Shown here: piece by piece, positions 1-6,434 of the stretch
Layout of the letters: every line of letters begins with the position of its first letter
Position numbering within the stretch: the first letter of the stretch is position 1
DNA from: Gammaproteobacteria bacterium
GTDB lineage: Bacteria; Pseudomonadota; Gammaproteobacteria; Francisellales; CACEW01
Assembly (NCBI GenBank): GCA_028282045.1
Contig: JANQIS010000028.1
Location: forward strand, 1 to 7,075
Direction: 5' to 3'
DNA: 7,075 nt
Notes under the pieces: model-generated
Told to the model about the DNA's origin: nothing
Seen by the model: only the letters and a program-made list of their open reading frames with translations
Database searches by the model: none
Translations under genes and position numbers: made by a program

Positions 1-408
1 CATATCGAATCCCAATGCGCACAGGCCGCATCACAAGCAGGTCTGTCAGGAAAAAAGGCACTGGCAAAGCATAGGGATGTGCTCATAGAGGCGACGGTAG
101 AATACGTGGCTGACTTATATATTCATCAAGATGATACTTCCCAGGAACCCGAGCGCCAGTTAAAGTACCTGCAAACAATTCAAGGATCTGAACAATCATG
201 TCAGCAGGCAGTCACTAATGACCGCAGCAGGAAAATTTTAAGTCTGTTAACCAATTTACTAACCCACATTACTATTGTGGGAATGTTGGCAAATGCAATA
301 AACCAACGTAAAACAGGAAGCTGGCTGTTTTTCACCTGTTCACAGGCAACACAGCAATTGGAGAAAATTGATCATGATATTCCATCTATGGTGGGTGTTC
401 CAGTATAA
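1..408 (+). CDS. 3' end of an unrecognised protein, possibly a secreted effector (5' end outside window)
   Basis: The reading frame is open from the first base of the window to a TAA at 406-408, giving 135 visible residues. A GTG at 79 could serve as a start, but the frame continues upstream without a stop, so this is more likely the C-terminal part of a longer protein. I do not recognise the family. Visible residues 1-75 are mostly polar and probably helical, rich in Gln, Ala and charged residues. Residues 79-100 form a hydrophobic stretch (ILSLLTNLLTHITIVGMLAN) that could be a membrane helix or a buried hairpin. It is followed by a short basic turn (NQRKTG), an aromatic patch (SWLFF) and a polar tail ending EKIDHDIPSMVGVPV. 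Hydrophobic helix, glycine/aromatic patch and polar tail is a layout I associate with some uncharacterised Legionellales proteins and T4BSS substrates, but this is only a resemblance. It converges on the hinT-like gene with 36 bases between the stops. No secretion signal can be proven. Confidence 0.55.
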   Translation, partial: HIESQCAQAASQAGLSGKKALAKHRDVLIEATVEYVADLYIHQDDTSQEPERQLKYLQTIQGSEQSCQQAVTNDRSRKILSLLTNLLTHITIVGMLANAINQRKTGSWLFFTCSQATQQLEKIDHDIPSMVGVPV

Positions 409-444
409 CCAATCTAATATAGCTTGATTCGGTTGTCTGCCCGG

Positions 445-768
445 CTAAGCTGGTGTTCCCATAATGTGATAGTGCAGATGAAATACTTCCTGGCCGCCCT
501 TGGCACCGGTATTGACCTGGACTTTAAAGCCTGCTTGCAAACCACATATTTTAGCGATTTTGGCCAGTTTAAGTGTCAAATGACTAACTATATCAGCGTG
601 CTCAGCCTGCAAATGTGCCAGACTATCCACATGCTGCTTAGGGATGACCAGTACATGTACCGGCGCTTTGGGATACAAGTCTTTAAACGCTAAAATATGC
701 TCATCTTCATACACTGTGTCACACGGCAACTTCCCGGCAACAATATCGCAAAAAAGGCAGCCACTCAT
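445..768 (-). CDS. hinT: HIT-family (HinT-like) nucleotide-binding protein
   Basis: This is a 107-residue member of the histidine triad superfamily. HinT-type enzymes are small cytoplasmic dimers that hydrolyse purine nucleoside phosphoramidates and adenylated amines. The HIT signature is clear at residues 97-101 (HLHYH, preceded by GGQEVF), where the central histidine is the expected nucleophile. The N-terminus (CLFCDIVAGKLP, then VYEDEHILAFKDLYPKAPVHVLVIPK) matches the family closely. Cys4 and Cys7 form the CxxC seen in many HIT proteins. The protein stops six residues after the triad (IMGTPA) and lacks the usual C-terminal GGRPLGPM-like segment, so it is about 6-12 residues shorter than typical HinT. 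The ATG at 768 has a good Shine-Dalgarno (TGAGG, 8 bases upstream) beginning next to the stop of the preceding gene, 15 bases away, so the two are probably cotranscribed. The physiological substrate cannot be read from sequence. Confidence 0.93.
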   Translation of the reverse strand: MSGCLFCDIVAGKLPCDTVYEDEHILAFKDLYPKAPVHVLVIPKQHVDSLAHLQAEHADIVSHLTLKLAKIAKICGLQAGFKVQVNTGAKGGQEVFHLHYHIMGTPA

Positions 769-783
769 CTACCACACCTCACT

Positions 784-1341
784 TTATCGCCATTTAATAT
801 TACAGCCCATGCTAGGCATTTGCTGTGTCTGAGCTACTGACTTATCTGATAATAGGCAATCCAGTGCTTGTGTTAAGTCCTGGCCAGTCACCGGTTCATC
901 ATTACCTGGCGTGGCAGCATCAAAACGACCACGATAAACACACTGAAGATCTTGATCAAACACGTAAAAGTCCGGCGTACAGGCGGCATCATAGGCTTTG
1001 GCAATCGCTTGAGTTTCATCATAAAGATAGGGAAATGAAAAACCTTGCTCTTTGGCATATTGCGCCATTTTATCAGGGGCATCTTGTGGGTAGTTCTCCA
1101 CGTCATTACTGCTAATGGCCACAAAACTCACGCCTTTGGCCTGATAAGTTTTAGCCACCTGTACCAATTGGTCGATGATATGAATCACATAAGGACAATG
1201 GTTACAGATAAACATCACCACCGTGGCTTTATTGGATGCCACATCCGCCAAGCTAAGCATATCGCCTGATACAGTATCCGGTAAAGAAAAATCAGGCGCT
1301 TTAGTACCTAGCGCCAACATGTTGGAAGGGGTTAAAGCCAT
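784..1341 (-). CDS. Thioredoxin/peroxiredoxin-like family protein (PRX_like1 type)
   Basis: This is a 185-residue cytoplasmic thioredoxin-fold protein of the AhpC/TSA-redoxin superfamily. It matches the group of small peroxiredoxin-like proteins that carry a thioredoxin-type CxxC. Residues 10-20 (ALGTKAPDFSL) are the usual redoxin N-terminus. Cys46 and Cys49 sit in the characteristic FICNHCPYV motif, Thr122-Pro123 is the cis-proline position (CTPDFYVFD), and the C-terminus has the group's PSMGCNIKW signature with a further cysteine at 180. The expected role is a thiol-disulfide reductase or peroxidase, but members are poorly characterised. I chose the ATG at 1341 because homologues start here and the length fits. 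A TTG at 1389 would add 16 residues (MRLLIVVPTLISTRFT) that do not look like family sequence. There is no signal peptide. The Shine-Dalgarno is weak (ACGAG). The gene lies 48 bases after icmJ and 15 bases before hinT, in the same orientation; a tie to secretion is only contextual. Confidence 0.9.
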   Translation of the reverse strand: MALTPSNMLALGTKAPDFSLPDTVSGDMLSLADVASNKATVVMFICNHCPYVIHIIDQLVQVAKTYQAKGVSFVAISSNDVENYPQDAPDKMAQYAKEQGFSFPYLYDETQAIAKAYDAACTPDFYVFDQDLQCVYRGRFDAATPGNDEPVTGQDLTQALDCLLSDKSVAQTQQMPSMGCNIKWR

Positions 1342-1362
1342 AGTAAATCTCGTACTGATTAA

Positions 1363-1375
1363 CGTGGGTACCACG
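1363..1375 (-). other. Short inverted repeat upstream of the thioredoxin-like gene
   Basis: The 48 bases between the icmJ stop and the thioredoxin-like start contain a perfect 5-base inverted repeat (CGTGG-3-CCACG, with the palindrome GGTACC inside). It ends 21 bases upstream of the ATG at 1341. The stem is too short and lacks a following T-run, so it is not a convincing Rho-independent terminator. It could be a weak mRNA hairpin separating the secretion genes from the housekeeping genes, a protein-binding half-site pair, or chance. Confidence 0.2.
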
Positions 1376-1389
1376 ATAAGCAATCTCAA

Positions 1390-2010
1390 TCACTCTGGCA
1401 AGTGGCTATTCTCAACTGCCATCCCCAAAGCCTTGCGCCAACCAGAGATTGCTTCTTGAAACGATTCCGGCGCCGGCAGCCAACGCAAACGGTTAATCAG
1501 ATTGATGTCACGTTCCTGCTGGTTAATATAATAAGCAAATGCGCCAGGGTTAGATAATGGCACACCAAGATGCTCATCCATCCAGTTTGCCCGATCTTGC
1601 AACTGGGCGATAATCATTTTGGCGTTGTAAGTCGTCTCAGAACCATCCTCTCCCGATTCTGCTGCCTGACAAAACAGTACTCGACACAAATTGAGCAGTT
1701 GTGCCTGTGACATTTCCGGCAAGTAAATAATTTTATCCGGGCTATCATAGCTCAATGGATAGGAGTCCATCAGCAGACAACGCGCCGAAAGCGAACAGGC
1801 AGTCACCAAATTAGCTGAGGTGTTATTGCCATAATCTCCATCCTTGTTAACCACTTCCAGGCCTGGACCACGGTAACCTGTATACTGGCAAGTAAATTGA
1901 TCGCGTTGAAATATTGCAGCACAAATCTTTTTAAACTTTGGATTGGCCTTGCGCAGTTTAAAACGCTCCCAGTTGTTAGCCTTAGCTTGAAATTGTAGTT
2001 TTAAGCTCAT
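1390..2010 (-). CDS. icmJ: IcmJ/DotN-like T4BSS coupling-complex protein
   Basis: This 206-residue protein matches IcmJ/DotN (about 208 residues in Legionella). DotN is a cytoplasmic subunit of the type IV coupling complex (DotL, DotM, DotN, IcmS/W, LvgA) and binds the C-terminal part of the DotL ATPase to help recruit effectors. Its fold resembles an HNH nuclease domain built around a zinc site. The family core is seen at residues 34-78: FQRDQFTCQY, VNKDGDYGNN, NLVTAC and SARC, followed by IYLPEMSQAQLLNLCRVLFC and a helical C-terminal half ending RLRWLPAPESF. The zinc-site cysteines are only partly kept: Cys41, Cys72 and Cys78 remain, while positions that I recall as cysteine in Legionella are Thr44, Ser73 and Ser75. 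The ATG at 2010 has an AAGGGG Shine-Dalgarno 7 bases upstream that overlaps the icmP stop, so translation is probably coupled to icmP. The stop TGA lies 48 bases before the thioredoxin-like start. Confidence 0.9.
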   Translation of the reverse strand: MSLKLQFQAKANNWERFKLRKANPKFKKICAAIFQRDQFTCQYTGYRGPGLEVVNKDGDYGNNTSANLVTACSLSARCLLMDSYPLSYDSPDKIIYLPEMSQAQLLNLCRVLFCQAAESGEDGSETTYNAKMIIAQLQDRANWMDEHLGVPLSNPGAFAYYINQQERDINLINRLRWLPAPESFQEAISGWRKALGMAVENSHLPE

Positions 2011-2017
2011 CGTCCAG

Positions 2018-2023
2018 CCCCTT
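2018..2023 (-). promoter_or_regulatory. Ribosome binding site of icmJ overlapping the icmP stop
   Basis: AAGGGG lies 7 bases before the icmJ ATG. Its AA is the end of the icmP TAA, so stop codon and Shine-Dalgarno are shared. The same hexamer precedes icmB. This supports the ATG at 2010 and suggests that ribosomes ending icmP reinitiate at icmJ. Confidence 0.7.
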
Positions 2024-3230
2024 ACTTGTTCTTTTTAGAGGTTAGCGGTTTTTTTGCCTTAGGCTTAATTGGCGCTTTCTTCTTAACGGCCATCTTACGA
2101 GGTTTCTGTGTTGATTTGGGTTGCTCAGCTTCTTCACTGTATTCGACTACTCGTTCCTTGAGGGCAATTTCCAAGCCATGAATCGCTTGATCAATTATTG
2201 GATCTTGTACGGCATAACCTACTTGTTTTTCTGTCAGCCAGTGTGCGTGAATGGCACCTGCTTCGGTAAAAATGGCCTTACGACCGACATTATTTAAGGT
2301 GTACCATAAAGTACGGTCTAAAGGCTTTAACCACAAATAGAGTGAGTTCGCCACAATCCCGCTGCGCCGTGCCTGGTTGAGCATTTCGGTAAAGACCGTT
2401 TTGACATAAGCATGGTTCTGAGTGATTTCAGTCACCGTGGGACTGGTGGCATATTTCTTTAGCAACACACCAGTACCACTAAAATCATGGTCACCAGTGA
2501 GGAAATTTTTCTTCTTAACCGATGCGGCAATACGCTCCAATACGCTCTCAGCATCTTCTCGTTTAAAGTTCACAAACGCTGCCAATATAGCAAAAATAGC
2601 CTTTTCATATGGCCTCAAGGCTTCGATACCACGCCACTTTGCTCCTAATTGTGCGCTAAACACCATCTTGGCCCGCAGATGGTTAATTTTCAGCTCACCC
2701 GAAGACTGATCACGTTGAATCAGTCGATGATGCTTAGCAAACTCAACCGGTGTGAGCGCCATTTTCCAATGCCCTTCATCAATCGACGTTTTGACCAGGT
2801 CTAATTCTTCAACCACTTTAATCGCCGGAAACACCTCGGAAACCTTATCTGCCAACGTCTTAGTTGTCTCAATATCCGTAAATAAGCGTTGCGGATGGAA
2901 AAAGTATAAAATCAGACCCAATACTACAGAAATAACAGCACAGGGTACTTTGATCACATTGCCAATTTCATCAGAAAGCAACCCTAGCTGACCATAGGTC
3001 ACTCGCTGCACAGATGTCATATGAGCCCAGTTTTCAAGCCCACGAAAATGGGTATTAGGCATTAAGATGCTGATGAGCTTCAGTTCGTAATACTTCAGCC
3101 ATAACAGCACCGATAAAATTTGGTCATGGAAAAAATACAATAATGCCAGAATCACGCATAAAATGCCGATCACAATGTAGATGATATCCATCTCTCCGCC
3201 TTCATTCTGGCGTTGTCCACTCCCGTTCAT
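2022..3230 (-). CDS. icmP: IcmP/DotM-like T4BSS coupling-complex membrane protein
   Basis: This 402-residue protein matches IcmP/DotM (about 376 residues in Legionella), an inner-membrane partner of the DotL coupling ATPase. DotM's cytoplasmic domain has basic patches reported to bind acidic (Glu-rich) effector signals. A glycine/glutamine-rich N-terminus (MNGSGQRQNEGGEMD) is followed by a membrane helix at about 15-34, a hydrophobic segment at 38-57 and another membrane helix at about 93-112. The cytoplasmic domain has family blocks at 183-215 (NHLRAKMVFSAQLGAKWRGI, then LRPYEKAIFAI) and 272-316 (NHAYVKTVFTEMLNQARRSG, then LWLKPLDRTLWYTLNNVGRK), ending AHWLTEKQVG. Residues 371-402 are an added tail with 14 Lys/Arg, 5 Pro and no acidic residue. 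The ATG follows the icmB TAA with no base between (TAAATG) and has no strong Shine-Dalgarno, so translation probably depends on icmB. In Legionella icmP lies beside icmO/dotL and icmQ; here it lies between icmB and icmJ. Confidence 0.93.
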   Translation of the reverse strand: MNGSGQRQNEGGEMDIIYIVIGILCVILALLYFFHDQILSVLLWLKYYELKLISILMPNTHFRGLENWAHMTSVQRVTYGQLGLLSDEIGNVIKVPCAVISVVLGLILYFFHPQRLFTDIETTKTLADKVSEVFPAIKVVEELDLVKTSIDEGHWKMALTPVEFAKHHRLIQRDQSSGELKINHLRAKMVFSAQLGAKWRGIEALRPYEKAIFAILAAFVNFKREDAESVLERIAASVKKKNFLTGDHDFSGTGVLLKKYATSPTVTEITQNHAYVKTVFTEMLNQARRSGIVANSLYLWLKPLDRTLWYTLNNVGRKAIFTEAGAIHAHWLTEKQVGYAVQDPIIDQAIHGLEIALKERVVEYSEEAEQPKSTQKPRKMAVKKKAPIKPKAKKPLTSKKNK

Positions 3231-6200
3231 TTATAAAAACCCATCATCAATATCAGACCAATCTGTCTTTTGTAAAGCACGCTTATGCTGTTCTACCAGC
3301 TCGTCAATAATACGATCACATAACGCCCCTACGGTCATCGTCGGATCATTTTTTAATTCTGTCTCGATTTCCTGAGTGGCACTGCCACGGGGAAATTTCT
3401 GTGCCAGCAGGCGTCGCGCATTAGCAGGGCCAATCATACCATAGAGTGCATCACGGATTCTCACATCCTCAGAAGTGGTATTAAATGCCCATAGCTCTAC
3501 CGGGCCGATAGTGCTCGTTAACAACTGGGTGTTTACCCCCCGTTTAGTCACAAACTGTGCAATAAAGGTGGCCCCTTCAGATGTTGGACCATGCACACGT
3601 GTTGTTAACGCCAGACGTTCTGTCTCAGTTAAACCAAATGTCTTACAGGTTTGATCTACTGAAATGGACGAGCCAGAGTCCAGGACAAACACCGAAGTAG
3701 CGAATTCAACCATCAGTTCATCAAAATCTTTCAATGACTGAGATGACAAAGCAATATGGATTTTCCACTTACGCCCTTCACGCATATCCATCAAAATTTG
3801 ATTACGCACCACCTGGCATTTGGACGTACGGTGGAACTCATCAAAAACGATTCTTTTGGGCTCTTCCATTAATGTTTTCACACGCTTCAAATGCATCGGC
3901 TGATACACTTTGGGCATTTTGGCAACTTCGTCGGCATTTAAAAAGAAGTCACGTCCCAACACATGACGCGCCAACATGTACATAATAGCTGTTTGCTTAT
4001 CAGCGGCGGCACTACCTGATTTAGCCACCTCATCCAAATCTAAGGCAACAATTCGTGTGCCCTCAAAGTTTAATCGTGTCACTGAAGTGAGCGTTGGGTA
4101 AGTACGGATCACACCGGAAATAATGCGGCTAAAGGCTTCAACGTAGCCTTCGCTCGCCATAGTCTTAACATCCGCATACAGATCTTTAATCGAAGGAGTA
4201 TGTGCTATGGATACCGTATCGGCGATGGTTGGCATAGCATAACGTTGTGCTTTCAATGCCAGTTCCTCATGGCCAGCCTCAAACAATGCATCAGCCACCT
4301 GCCACCAGGTCACCTGACCCTCTGCAGGCAAGGTAATAGTACTAATGGCTGCTTCAATTGCTTCATCACTGTGGCGCACATAAACCTTAGGCTGTTCGGA
4401 ATCAGCAAAACGCTTATAGGTTTCATCCACGACCATACTGATCATGCTGGTCATTCCCTCAGGCAGCGCATCTTCTACGCTTTCTAATAGCAACAAGCTG
4501 ATAAAATTAGTCAGAAAAGAACGATGTGAGCGTGTTGGGAAGCGAGCACCAAGCTGTGTATCAAATGGGTTAATGGCGTCTTGCTCATCCATACTCAAAC
4601 GGTGGTACATTACCTGGTGTTTCTGTTTATCCGGCAGTCCTTCACGAATTAAGGAAATAAACCCTTTACTCGATGGCCCGATATCAATGATTGAAATACG
4701 CGGCAGGTTGCTCAATCCGGCCAACAAACACAATCCCAAGTTAATCGTACTGAGCAGTACCGATTTACCGGAGCCAGAGCGCGCATAAATAATATCGATC
4801 CAACTGATTTGTAGTCCAGAACCAGGTTGGTAGGGCCACATTTTGCCGTCAGGAGTACGAAACAACAGCGCCCCTGATTGCCAGGGAGAAGCCGGGCGTA
4901 CAAACGGCATCATCAATACACTATCGGACAACGGTGCTGCAGATGCAGTTGCCATCATGCGGTGTGTCAAGCCCACCGTCGACGACAAGGTGGTACCAAA
5001 TGGATCACCTGATTTGTAAGAAACTTCCGCATTACCCCAGCTTTGCATCGCCTTAGCCAGCTTAGCGACACGTTCTTTTAACAAGTCTTCATTATTGGCC
5101 GGTGCCCAAGTTGAGGTAATAACAAATAATCGTACAATCGGATCATCACTACGCTCGTTTAAGTTTTTAAGCATTTTGTGAGTATCCGCAATCAGCCGGT
5201 TATCTGAAGCAGAGAATGCCAGCACTTGCGCCAACATATTCTTGCTGGAAGAAATGCGCATCCCATCACCGGCGACAAAGTAACTAATGCGCCAGGGGAT
5301 ATTTGACGGCAGCAAGCGACGAAACAGTTCATAAAATGCTTTAACTTCTTTGGGGAAGAGTTCGATAAATAACGGTGCATAGATCCGTTCACCAATACGC
5401 GCATACTTAAAGCCTAATGCCTCACCACCACGTGGCATTAGCTGGCCATCTAACGGTGGCCACACCAAAGAAGACAAATCTTTGCGTCTCTTTGCCAACC
5501 GGGCACTAAAGCGTGTCGGCAATTTATCACCAGGCAAAAATGGTCGCCAGCTCTCATCAGTAAAATCAGGATCGACACTATTGCGCACTTCATAACACGC
5601 CGTATGCACATCAAGCATCTTCAGATAAAAGCCAGCATGTGCTAAGTCTTCAGCAATAGCGCTAACAAAGGATTCATGGATATTACGTAGCTCTGAGAGC
5701 ACAGCAAAAATGTTCTGTGCACCTGACAATCTCGGTAGATTGGCTTTTTTAAACTTCTCAGCGCGTTTCTTTTGTAAATTTTTGAGGTTGGTCTTTTCAA
5801 TGGCATCAGGCATCGACCATAACACAATAAAGCACTTTTCATTGGCACAGAAATGAGAAAGCTTCTCCACCCGTGATTCAAAAATATCATCTACTTCTAA
5901 ATGGATCCGCTTAGCAGTCCTTTTGGCAGGTGTTAATGCTTCATCGAGGGTTCGTTTAATGGATTCTTTTTCATAAGAAAAATAAAATTGTATGGCATGG
6001 CCTGTTGTTGACATGGATGGCTGAAATGCCTCAGTGATGCGTTCACTCAAATAAGCAAACTCATTGGGGCCAACAAAACGCTTATAACCCTCCAAAGCAA
6101 TAATAGAAACTAAAGAGCCATCTTTACCAACCAGTGTGTGCCGGCTATCTGCTGATTCTAAATCACAATATGTCAGTGCATCTTGCTTAAATACAGAGCC

Positions 6201-6254
6201 TAACCAAGCAAAAATACTTTCAACATTTTCATAGATGGCATCAACAAAAGCCAT
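3231..6254 (-). CDS. icmB: IcmB/DotO-like T4BSS ATPase (VirB4 family)
   Basis: At 1007 residues it is almost exactly the length of Legionella IcmB/DotO (about 1009). DotO is the VirB4-type ATPase that forms the cytoplasmic energy module of the Dot/Icm machine with DotB. The N-terminal half (1-470) is the VirB4-like docking region, with ALTYCDLESADSRHTLVGKD near residue 26 and HAIQFYFSYEKES near 86. The RecA-like C-terminal half has a Walker A at 491-498 (ARSGSGKS, Lys497), a Walker B at 801-806 (RIVFDE, Asp805-Glu806) and an ALSSQSLKDFDEL motif at 835-847. All motor residues look intact and I see no frameshift or signal peptide. The ATG at 6254 has an AAGGGG Shine-Dalgarno 6 bases upstream. 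The stop is directly followed by the icmP ATG. In Legionella icmJ lies directly upstream of icmB; here icmG and a 180-base gap precede it. Confidence 0.97.
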   Translation of the reverse strand: MAFVDAIYENVESIFAWLGSVFKQDALTYCDLESADSRHTLVGKDGSLVSIIALEGYKRFVGPNEFAYLSERITEAFQPSMSTTGHAIQFYFSYEKESIKRTLDEALTPAKRTAKRIHLEVDDIFESRVEKLSHFCANEKCFIVLWSMPDAIEKTNLKNLQKKRAEKFKKANLPRLSGAQNIFAVLSELRNIHESFVSAIAEDLAHAGFYLKMLDVHTACYEVRNSVDPDFTDESWRPFLPGDKLPTRFSARLAKRRKDLSSLVWPPLDGQLMPRGGEALGFKYARIGERIYAPLFIELFPKEVKAFYELFRRLLPSNIPWRISYFVAGDGMRISSSKNMLAQVLAFSASDNRLIADTHKMLKNLNERSDDPIVRLFVITSTWAPANNEDLLKERVAKLAKAMQSWGNAEVSYKSGDPFGTTLSSTVGLTHRMMATASAAPLSDSVLMMPFVRPASPWQSGALLFRTPDGKMWPYQPGSGLQISWIDIIYARSGSGKSVLLSTINLGLCLLAGLSNLPRISIIDIGPSSKGFISLIREGLPDKQKHQVMYHRLSMDEQDAINPFDTQLGARFPTRSHRSFLTNFISLLLLESVEDALPEGMTSMISMVVDETYKRFADSEQPKVYVRHSDEAIEAAISTITLPAEGQVTWWQVADALFEAGHEELALKAQRYAMPTIADTVSIAHTPSIKDLYADVKTMASEGYVEAFSRIISGVIRTYPTLTSVTRLNFEGTRIVALDLDEVAKSGSAAADKQTAIMYMLARHVLGRDFFLNADEVAKMPKVYQPMHLKRVKTLMEEPKRIVFDEFHRTSKCQVVRNQILMDMREGRKWKIHIALSSQSLKDFDELMVEFATSVFVLDSGSSISVDQTCKTFGLTETERLALTTRVHGPTSEGATFIAQFVTKRGVNTQLLTSTIGPVELWAFNTTSEDVRIRDALYGMIGPANARRLLAQKFPRGSATQEIETELKNDPTMTVGALCDRIIDELVEQHKRALQKTDWSDIDDGFL

Positions 6255-6401
6255 TTATATCCCCTTGTGATCAGACAATACCCTTAAGGTCATCACTGAA
6301 TTACAAAACGCGTCAGGTCTATCCCAATTCATCAAAACTTCAGTTAAACAGGGCCTATCATTGACCCTCCATTTTAATAAACTCAGTCTGAACCTCCACA
6401 T
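6255..6401 (-). CDS. Possible small ORF (48 residues) between icmG and icmB, unrecognised
   Basis: In the 180-base gap one minus-strand frame is open from just after the icmG stop to a TAA at 6255-6257 that touches the icmB ATG (TAAATG). The first ATG (6431, 58 codons) lies 3 bases after the icmG stop but has no Shine-Dalgarno. The second (6401, 48 codons, used here) has a good AGGAG 6 bases upstream. The predicted peptide starts MWRFRLSLLKWRVNDRPCL and ends VMTLRVLSDHKGI. It is basic and tryptophan-rich, has two cysteines and no clear membrane segment, and resembles nothing I know, including IcmC and IcmD, which are longer membrane proteins. For it: the Shine-Dalgarno and the flush stop/start. 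Against it: short length, six AGA/AGG arginine codons (five within the 48-codon form), which the flanking genes use little, and no recognised homologue. It could be a leader peptide coupling icmB translation, a remnant of lost genes, or chance. Confidence 0.33.
   Translation of the reverse strand: MWRFRLSLLKWRVNDRPCLTEVLMNWDRPDAFCNSVMTLRVLSDHKGI
6261..6266 (-). promoter_or_regulatory. Ribosome binding site of icmB
   Basis: AAGGGG lies 6 bases before the icmB ATG and fixes that start. It falls inside the last codons of the possible small ORF, as expected if ribosomes terminating there could reinitiate on icmB. The same hexamer precedes icmJ. Confidence 0.75.
6300..6327 (-). promoter_or_regulatory. 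Possible sigma70-type promoter for icmB
   Basis: A TTGGGA box (6322-6327) and a TGTAAT box (6300-6305, 5 of 6 to TATAAT) are 16 bases apart on the minus strand. Transcription would start around 6293, giving a leader of about 40 bases that includes the icmB Shine-Dalgarno. The -35 match is only moderate and such pairs occur by chance in AT-rich DNA. If real, icmB-icmP-icmJ could be expressed independently of the icmG transcript. Confidence 0.22.
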
Positions 6402-6407
6402 TTTTTG

Positions 6408-6412
6408 CTCCT
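6408..6412 (-). promoter_or_regulatory. Shine-Dalgarno favouring the second start of the possible small ORF
   Basis: AGGAG followed by CAAAAA and ATG (6399-6401) is one of the strongest Shine-Dalgarno arrangements in the window. It is why the 48-codon form of the small ORF is preferred over the 58-codon form. A GTG one base further on, in another frame, could use the same site but gives only 13 codons before a stop. Confidence 0.4.
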
Positions 6413-6434
6413 GGCGAGACTTCAGAGACATTGG

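Larger units (their letters stand above)
6255..6434. other. 180-base gap where classic clusters carry icmC, icmD and icmJ
   Basis: Between the icmG stop and the icmB start there is no room for icmC or icmD, which encode small membrane proteins of roughly 130-190 residues in Legionella. The only candidate contents are the 48/58-codon frame and a weak promoter-like pair, described separately. A second minus-strand frame is open for about 26 codons right after the icmG stop (reading VSPGAKNVEVQTEFIKMEGQ before TGA at 6356-6358). It has ordinary codon use but no clear start of its own. No terminator-like hairpin was found. Confidence 0.5.

Noticed and set aside
421..450. Inverted repeat AGCTT/AAGCT between the two convergent genes as a bidirectional terminator
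   Set aside because: Only 5 base pairs with a 20-base loop and no T-run; too weak to call.
784..1389. A longer thioredoxin-like protein of 201 residues starting at the TTG at 1389
   Set aside because: The added 16 residues do not resemble family sequence, TTG is a rare start, and the ATG at 1341 gives the usual length and N-terminus.
424..5890. Several open frames of 60-115 codons opposite or out of frame with hinT, the thioredoxin-like gene, icmP and icmB
   Set aside because: They lie wholly or mostly inside well-supported genes, lack family features, and read as low-complexity Cys/His/Trp-rich shadow translations.
6255..6434. Remnants of icmC or icmD in the icmG-icmB gap
   Set aside because: No frame in the gap shows the hydrophobic membrane segments expected of these proteins.
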